DNA of 6,345 nucleotides, taken from the NCBI GenBank assembly GCA_021789355.1, contig JAJYJR010000352.1, positions 1-6,345 of the forward strand, written 5' to 3'. Source of the stretch: Chloroflexota bacterium. Lineage in GTDB: Bacteria > Chloroflexota > Limnocylindria > Limnocylindrales > CSP1-4. Of the stretch, positions 4,217-6,345 are shown piece by piece. The translations under genes and the position numbers were made by a program. Under the pieces are notes generated by a model. The model was not told the origin of the DNA. It saw nothing but the letters and a program-made list of their open reading frames with translations, and did not search any database. Numbering within the stretch: position 1 is the stretch's first letter; every line of letters begins with the position of its first letter.

Positions 4217-6194
4217 GCGGCGGGGAGGCAATCGGGGCCCTGGGCCCGGCGGCCGGGGCGGTCGACCTGGCGGCGGGGGTGGTCGACCCGGTAGCGGGGG
4301 TGGTCGACCCGGTGGCTGGCGAGCGGGCCCCGTCGGCCGGGACGGCCGGCCTGGTGGCTGGCGAGCGGGCCCCGTCGGCCGGGACGAGCGCTCGGGGACT
4401 CCGGCGCCTCCGGAGGGCCGTGGCGGGCCGGGGGGCGGGCGGGACTTCCCCCGTGCGGGGTCGGGCGACCGCTGGCGTAGCGAGGGACCGCCCGCCGGGG
4501 GACGCGACGATCGCCGGCATCGGGAGCCGTTTCCGGGCACCGGCCGTGGTGGCCGACCCGAATGGATGCCCCCAGCCGTCCGGGAGGATCGGCCGCGCCA
4601 GGGATCGGGGTTTGGCTCCGACCGAGGTGGTCGGCCACCCGGTCCTCCGGGATTCGCCGCTGATGGAGGAGGTTTCGGCGGCCGCCACGCCGGGTCCGGC
4701 TTCGGCCCGGGCCGCCCGGGCCGCGACGAGGCCTACCGGGGCGAGGGACCGCCGCCCGAGGCCCCGTGGGGCCATGATCGGCGCGGGCAGGAGGAACGCC
4801 CCGCGGGTCCAGGCGGACCGCCGTGGCGGGAGCGGCGGGGTGATCGCGGCGAGCCGCGCGATGCACGCGGCGGGAGGCCGTGGAGCGGGACCACGCCGGG
4901 CGATCGAGCAGCCGGGAGGCCGTGGAGCGGCCCCCCTCGCGGCGCAGGGCCGTGGGGTCCCGGCCGTGGCGCGGCCCGACCGGGAGGCCCGGCGCGCCCC
5001 GGCCCGGCCGGCCCTGCCGAACCATGGCGCGAGCCCCGTGGGTCGGGTGAGGCCCGCGGGCCGCGAGGGTGGCGCCCTCCGCGCGAGGAGGGCGGCGGGC
5101 GCCCCGTCGACGTCGGTGGCGGACCCGGTCCGGCGCAGGGACGCGGATGGGGCCCGGCAGAGGCTGCCGGCGCCCTGGCACCCTCCGCGGCAGGGGAGAC
5201 GGGCCAGCGGGCACTCGAGGGCCTCCTGAATCCGGACGAAGAGCTCGTGGCGGGGCGGCACCCGGTCGAGGAGTCGTTCGCCGCCAGGCGGCCGGCCCAC
5301 CGGCTCCTGGTGGTGCCGCAGCGGCGCGAGGCGCTCGAGGCGCTCGTCCTCCACGCGACGAGGCTGCGGATCCCGGTGGTCGAGGTCGAGGGCGGCACCC
5401 TGACCGCGCTGGCGGGGTTCGATGGCCACCAGGGCGTGGCGCTGGTGGTCGATCCGCGGCGCTGGGCGTCGCTCGACGATGTCCTGGCCCGTGCGGTGTC
5501 CCGCTCGGAACCGCCGTTCGTGCTCGTGCTCGATTCGCTGGAGGATCCCCAGAACCTGGGCACGTTGCTGCGCAGCGCGGACGCGTGCGGCGTTCACGGG
5601 GTGGTGTTTCCGACGCGGAACGCCGCGCCGCTCACCCCGGCGGCCATCAAGGCTTCCGCGGGTGCCGTCGAGCATCTGTTGCTGGTCCCCGTGGAGGACC
5701 TGCCGGGCGCCCTTGTCGACCTCCGGACGCGCGGGCTGCACCTGGTCGGCACCGATGCCGACGCGGCGCTGTCGTACCGCGACGCCGACCTGCGGGGCCC
5801 GCTGGCGCTCGTGATCGGCAGCGAGGGGAAGGGCATGGCAGGCGCGGTGCGGCGTCGGCTGGAGTTGCTGGTACGAATCCCGATGCGCGGCCATGTCGGG
5901 TCGCTCAACGCGGCCGTTGCCGGATCGGTGCTGCTGTTCGAGGCGGCCGCCCAGCGCCCGACGGCGCAACCGGCGCCGGCGGTTGCGCCGGCAGCCCCGG
6001 CTGTCCCAGCCTCGCCCGCCGGCGTCTCGGCGCCCGACTCGATCGAGATTGGCGCCGGGGAGCGCGGCCGGGTGGAAGCTGGCTCCCCGGCCCCCGAGGC
6101 CAGCGCGGCGGGCGTCCCGGCCGCGGATGCCGCCGGAGGGCCTGAACCGGCGGCGGGAGGCGGCGCGGTGGACGACCTCCTGCCCGAGCTGTGA
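4209..6194 (+). CDS. rlmB: 23S rRNA 2'-O-methyltransferase RlmB (TrmH/SpoU family) with long RG-rich N-terminal extension
   Basis: 661 residues, against roughly 250-320 for most RlmB proteins. The core is at about 335-580. It has an L30e-like substrate-binding part (LVAGRHPVEESF, 346-357) and a SPOUT methyltransferase domain with all three family motifs: LDSLEDPQNLGTLLRSAD (N449, R455), LVIGSEGKGM (E539) and IPMRGHVGSLNAAVAGSVLL (S565, N567). RlmB methylates the ribose of a peptidyl-transferase-loop guanosine (G2251 in E. coli) using SAM. Residues 1 to about 334 are low-complexity Gly/Arg/Pro with Asp, Glu and 12 Trp, many RG and RGG steps, no Lys, and no Leu before residue 322; this part is probably disordered and may bind RNA. 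Residues about 582-661 form an Ala/Pro/Gly tail ending in an acidic VDDLLPEL. The GTG start follows GGAGG at 6 nt and overlaps cysS by 8 nt. Shorter basic N-terminal tails are known on actinobacterial RlmB. Core function is secure; the roles of the tails are inferred, and TrmH-type tRNA methylation is a less likely alternative. Confidence 0.93.
   Translation: MAERRGGNRGPGPGGRGGRPGGGGGRPGSGGGRPGGWRAGPVGRDGRPGGWRAGPVGRDERSGTPAPPEGRGGPGGGRDFPRAGSGDRWRSEGPPAGGRDDRRHREPFPGTGRGGRPEWMPPAVREDRPRQGSGFGSDRGGRPPGPPGFAADGGGFGGRHAGSGFGPGRPGRDEAYRGEGPPPEAPWGHDRRGQEERPAGPGGPPWRERRGDRGEPRDARGGRPWSGTTPGDRAAGRPWSGPPRGAGPWGPGRGAARPGGPARPGPAGPAEPWREPRGSGEARGPRGWRPPREEGGGRPVDVGGGPGPAQGRGWGPAEAAGALAPSAAGETGQRALEGLLNPDEELVAGRHPVEESFAARRPAHRLLVVPQRREALEALVLHATRLRIPVVEVEGGTLTALAGFDGHQGVALVVDPRRWASLDDVLARAVSRSEPPFVLVLDSLEDPQNLGTLLRSADACGVHGVVFPTRNAAPLTPAAIKASAGAVEHLLLVPVEDLPGALVDLRTRGLHLVGTDADAALSYRDADLRGPLALVIGSEGKGMAGAVRRRLELLVRIPMRGHVGSLNAAVAGSVLLFEAAAQRPTAQPAPAVAPAAPAVPASPAGVSAPDSIEIGAGERGRVEAGSPAPEASAAGVPAADAAGGPEPAAGGGAVDDLLPEL
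4261..4323 (+). repeat. Three 21-bp tandem repeats in rlmB encoding GRPGxxx heptads
   Basis: Units begin at 4261, 4282 and 4303, each opening with GTCGACC (containing the palindrome GTCGAC). They encode G18-G24, G25-G31 and G32-R38 of the extension as heptads of type GRPGGGG, GRPGSGG and GRPGGWR. The first two units differ at a few positions and the third diverges in its second half. The period is a multiple of three, so copy-number change would preserve the reading frame. Confidence 0.8.
4308..4386 (+). repeat. 42-bp tandem duplication in rlmB (34-bp exact core)
   Basis: Bases 4311-4344 recur exactly at 4353-4386, giving a 42-bp period, and similarity extends a few bases upstream. The two units encode residues 33-46 and 47-60, each reading RPGGWRAGPVGRD plus G or E. 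The identity at nucleotide level, including third codon positions, points to a recent duplication and not to protein-level selection alone. Confidence 0.9.
4871..4930 (+). repeat. Second 42-bp-period repeat in rlmB (18-bp exact core, GRPWSG)
   Basis: The 18 bases at 4871-4888 recur exactly at 4913-4930. Both copies encode GRPWSG (residues 222-227 and 236-241). The 42-bp spacing equals that of the duplication at 4308-4386, about 560 bp upstream, although the sequence differs. The intervening 24 bp have diverged, so this looks like an older event of the same kind. Confidence 0.75.
5962..5990 (+). repeat. 11-bp perfect inverted repeat inside the 3' part of rlmB
   Basis: CGGCGCAACCG (5962-5972) and CGGTTGCGCCG (5980-5990) are perfect reverse complements around a 7-nt loop, giving a very stable stem. 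It lies immediately after the end of the methyltransferase core, encoding TAQPAPAVAP (about residues 585-594) at the start of the Ala/Pro tail. There is no T-run downstream. It may be a decayed terminator or a small palindromic element captured by the reading frame, or a by-product of alternating Ala/Pro codons. Confidence 0.7.
5996..6020 (+). repeat. 25-bp direct repeat, copy 1 (within rlmB)
   Basis: These 25 bases are identical to 6222-6246. In rlmB they encode part of the Ala/Pro tail (PAVPASPA). The unit contains a short inverted repeat, GGCTG-TCC-CAGCC (5-bp stem). The flanks of the two copies do not match, so only the 25 bp are shared. Confidence 0.8.
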
Positions 6195-6210
6195 TGCGCG
6201 ACCGGGCAGC

Positions 6211-6232
6211 GGACAGCACGGCCCGGCTGTCC
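6211..6232 (+). terminator. Hairpin after rlmB, candidate operon terminator without a U-tract
   Basis: GGACAGC (6211-6217) and GCTGTCC (6226-6232) form a perfect 7-bp stem with an 8-nt loop, starting 17 nt after the rlmB stop. A competing stem pairs CCGGGC (6202-6207) with GCCCGG (6221-6226). There is no T-run. The location between the last gene of the operon and a new promoter supports a termination role, as U-less hairpins are suspected in some GC-rich bacteria. Confidence 0.4.
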
Positions 6233-6246
6233 CAGCCTCGCCCGCC
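6222..6246 (+). repeat. 25-bp direct repeat, copy 2 (downstream of rlmB)
   Basis: Exact second copy of 5996-6020, 226 bp downstream and 27 bp past the rlmB stop codon. The offset is not a multiple of three, so this copy would lie in a different frame from copy 1 even without the stop. It overlaps the right arm of the hairpin at 6211-6232. Confidence 0.8.
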
Positions 6247-6284
6247 CCGTGGAGGCTCGCTTCCGACGGGCGCGCGGGGCGCGC

Positions 6285-6314
6285 TTGACCCGGTTCCGGA
6301 CACGCCGGTACCAT
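6285..6314 (+). promoter_or_regulatory. Promoter TTGACC - 18 bp - TACCAT, reading out of the window
   Basis: TTGACC at 6285-6290 matches the -35 consensus at five of six positions. TACCAT at 6309-6314 fits TANNNT, with an 18-bp spacer. Transcription would start near 6321, leaving only about 25 nt before the window ends. This is the best -35/-10 pair seen here. In related gene orders, rlmB is followed at short distance by tRNA genes and rpmG-secE-nusG, so a strong constitutive promoter at this point would fit. The downstream gene cannot be seen. The last three bases, TAG, could be tRNA positions 8-10, but this is untestable within the window. Confidence 0.6.
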
Positions 6315-6345
6315 ACGCGTTGCGGGTAGGGCTCCCCTGCTGTAG

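Noticed and set aside
4261..4386. Regularly spaced repeats considered as a CRISPR-like array
   Set aside because: The 21- and 42-bp periods are tandem with no unique spacers, are in-frame coding sequence and encode GRPG heptads.
2600..4540. 646-codon minus-strand open frame opposite cysS and the start of rlmB
   Set aside because: It mirrors the cysS coding frame; the translation is a Pro/Arg-rich low-complexity sequence with no domain and no start context.
4279..5229. 316-codon + strand frame overlapping the rlmB extension in another register
   Set aside because: It has repeat-derived Ala/Gly/Arg content, no Shine-Dalgarno site and no domain, whereas the rlmB frame has GGAGG and runs into the conserved core.
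6272..6284. GCGCG-GGG-CGCGC hairpin just before the -35 box as a terminator
   Set aside because: The stem is only 5 bp in extremely GC-rich sequence and abuts the -35 box; it is probably a composition effect.
4023..6314. 763-codon minus-strand open frame opposite rlmB
   Set aside because: The opposite strand encodes a clear SPOUT methyltransferase in its 3' half, and this frame has no recognisable motif.

Overview
The window is a compact stretch of housekeeping genes, all on the + strand, from a very GC-rich bacterium. G and C dominate third codon positions, lysine is rare, and three of the four complete genes appear to start with GTG. The gene order radA - PIN/TRAM membrane protein - ispD/ispF - cysS - rlmB follows the Bacillus radA-disA-yacL-ispD-ispF-gltX-cysE-cysS-mrnC-rlmB block, but disA, gltX, cysE and mrnC are absent. 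A high-GC Chloroflexota or a deep-branching Actinomycetota would fit the base composition, the ispD-ispF fusion and the condensed order. This is inference and I cannot name a genus.

Layout: 1-511 is the 3' third of radA (Lon-like domain). A 56-bp gap follows, holding GC-rich hairpins and a TANNNT -10 box placed so close to the next ATG that the mRNA may be leaderless or nearly so. From 568 to 6194 four genes are packed like one operon: yacL-like (568-1629), ispDF (1630-2790, abutting), cysS (2792-4216, 1-nt gap), rlmB (4209-6194, 8-nt overlap). From 6195 to 6345 there is a hairpin that could end the transcript, then a well-formed -35/-10 promoter firing out of the window toward an unseen gene.

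The operon mixes recombination repair (RadA), a membrane-anchored putative RNase (PIN-TRAM), the MEP isoprenoid pathway (IspDF), cysteine charging of tRNA (CysRS) and 23S rRNA 2'-O-methylation (RlmB). The common thread is translation and growth, not a single pathway.

The most unusual object is rlmB. Its methyltransferase core (about residues 335-580) carries a roughly 330-residue Arg/Gly/Pro/Trp-rich N-terminal extension with no lysine, leucine (until residue 322) or isoleucine, built partly from 21-bp and 42-bp tandem DNA repeats and preceded by a good Shine-Dalgarno site. It also has an 80-residue Ala/Pro/Gly tail containing an 11-bp inverted repeat and one copy of a 25-bp sequence that recurs just beyond the stop codon. 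Two enzymes have altered signature motifs: IspF (GAGRGIA where GRGEGIA is usual) and CysRS (KMAKR in place of KMSKS). I found no defence system, CRISPR array, insertion sequence or phage gene.
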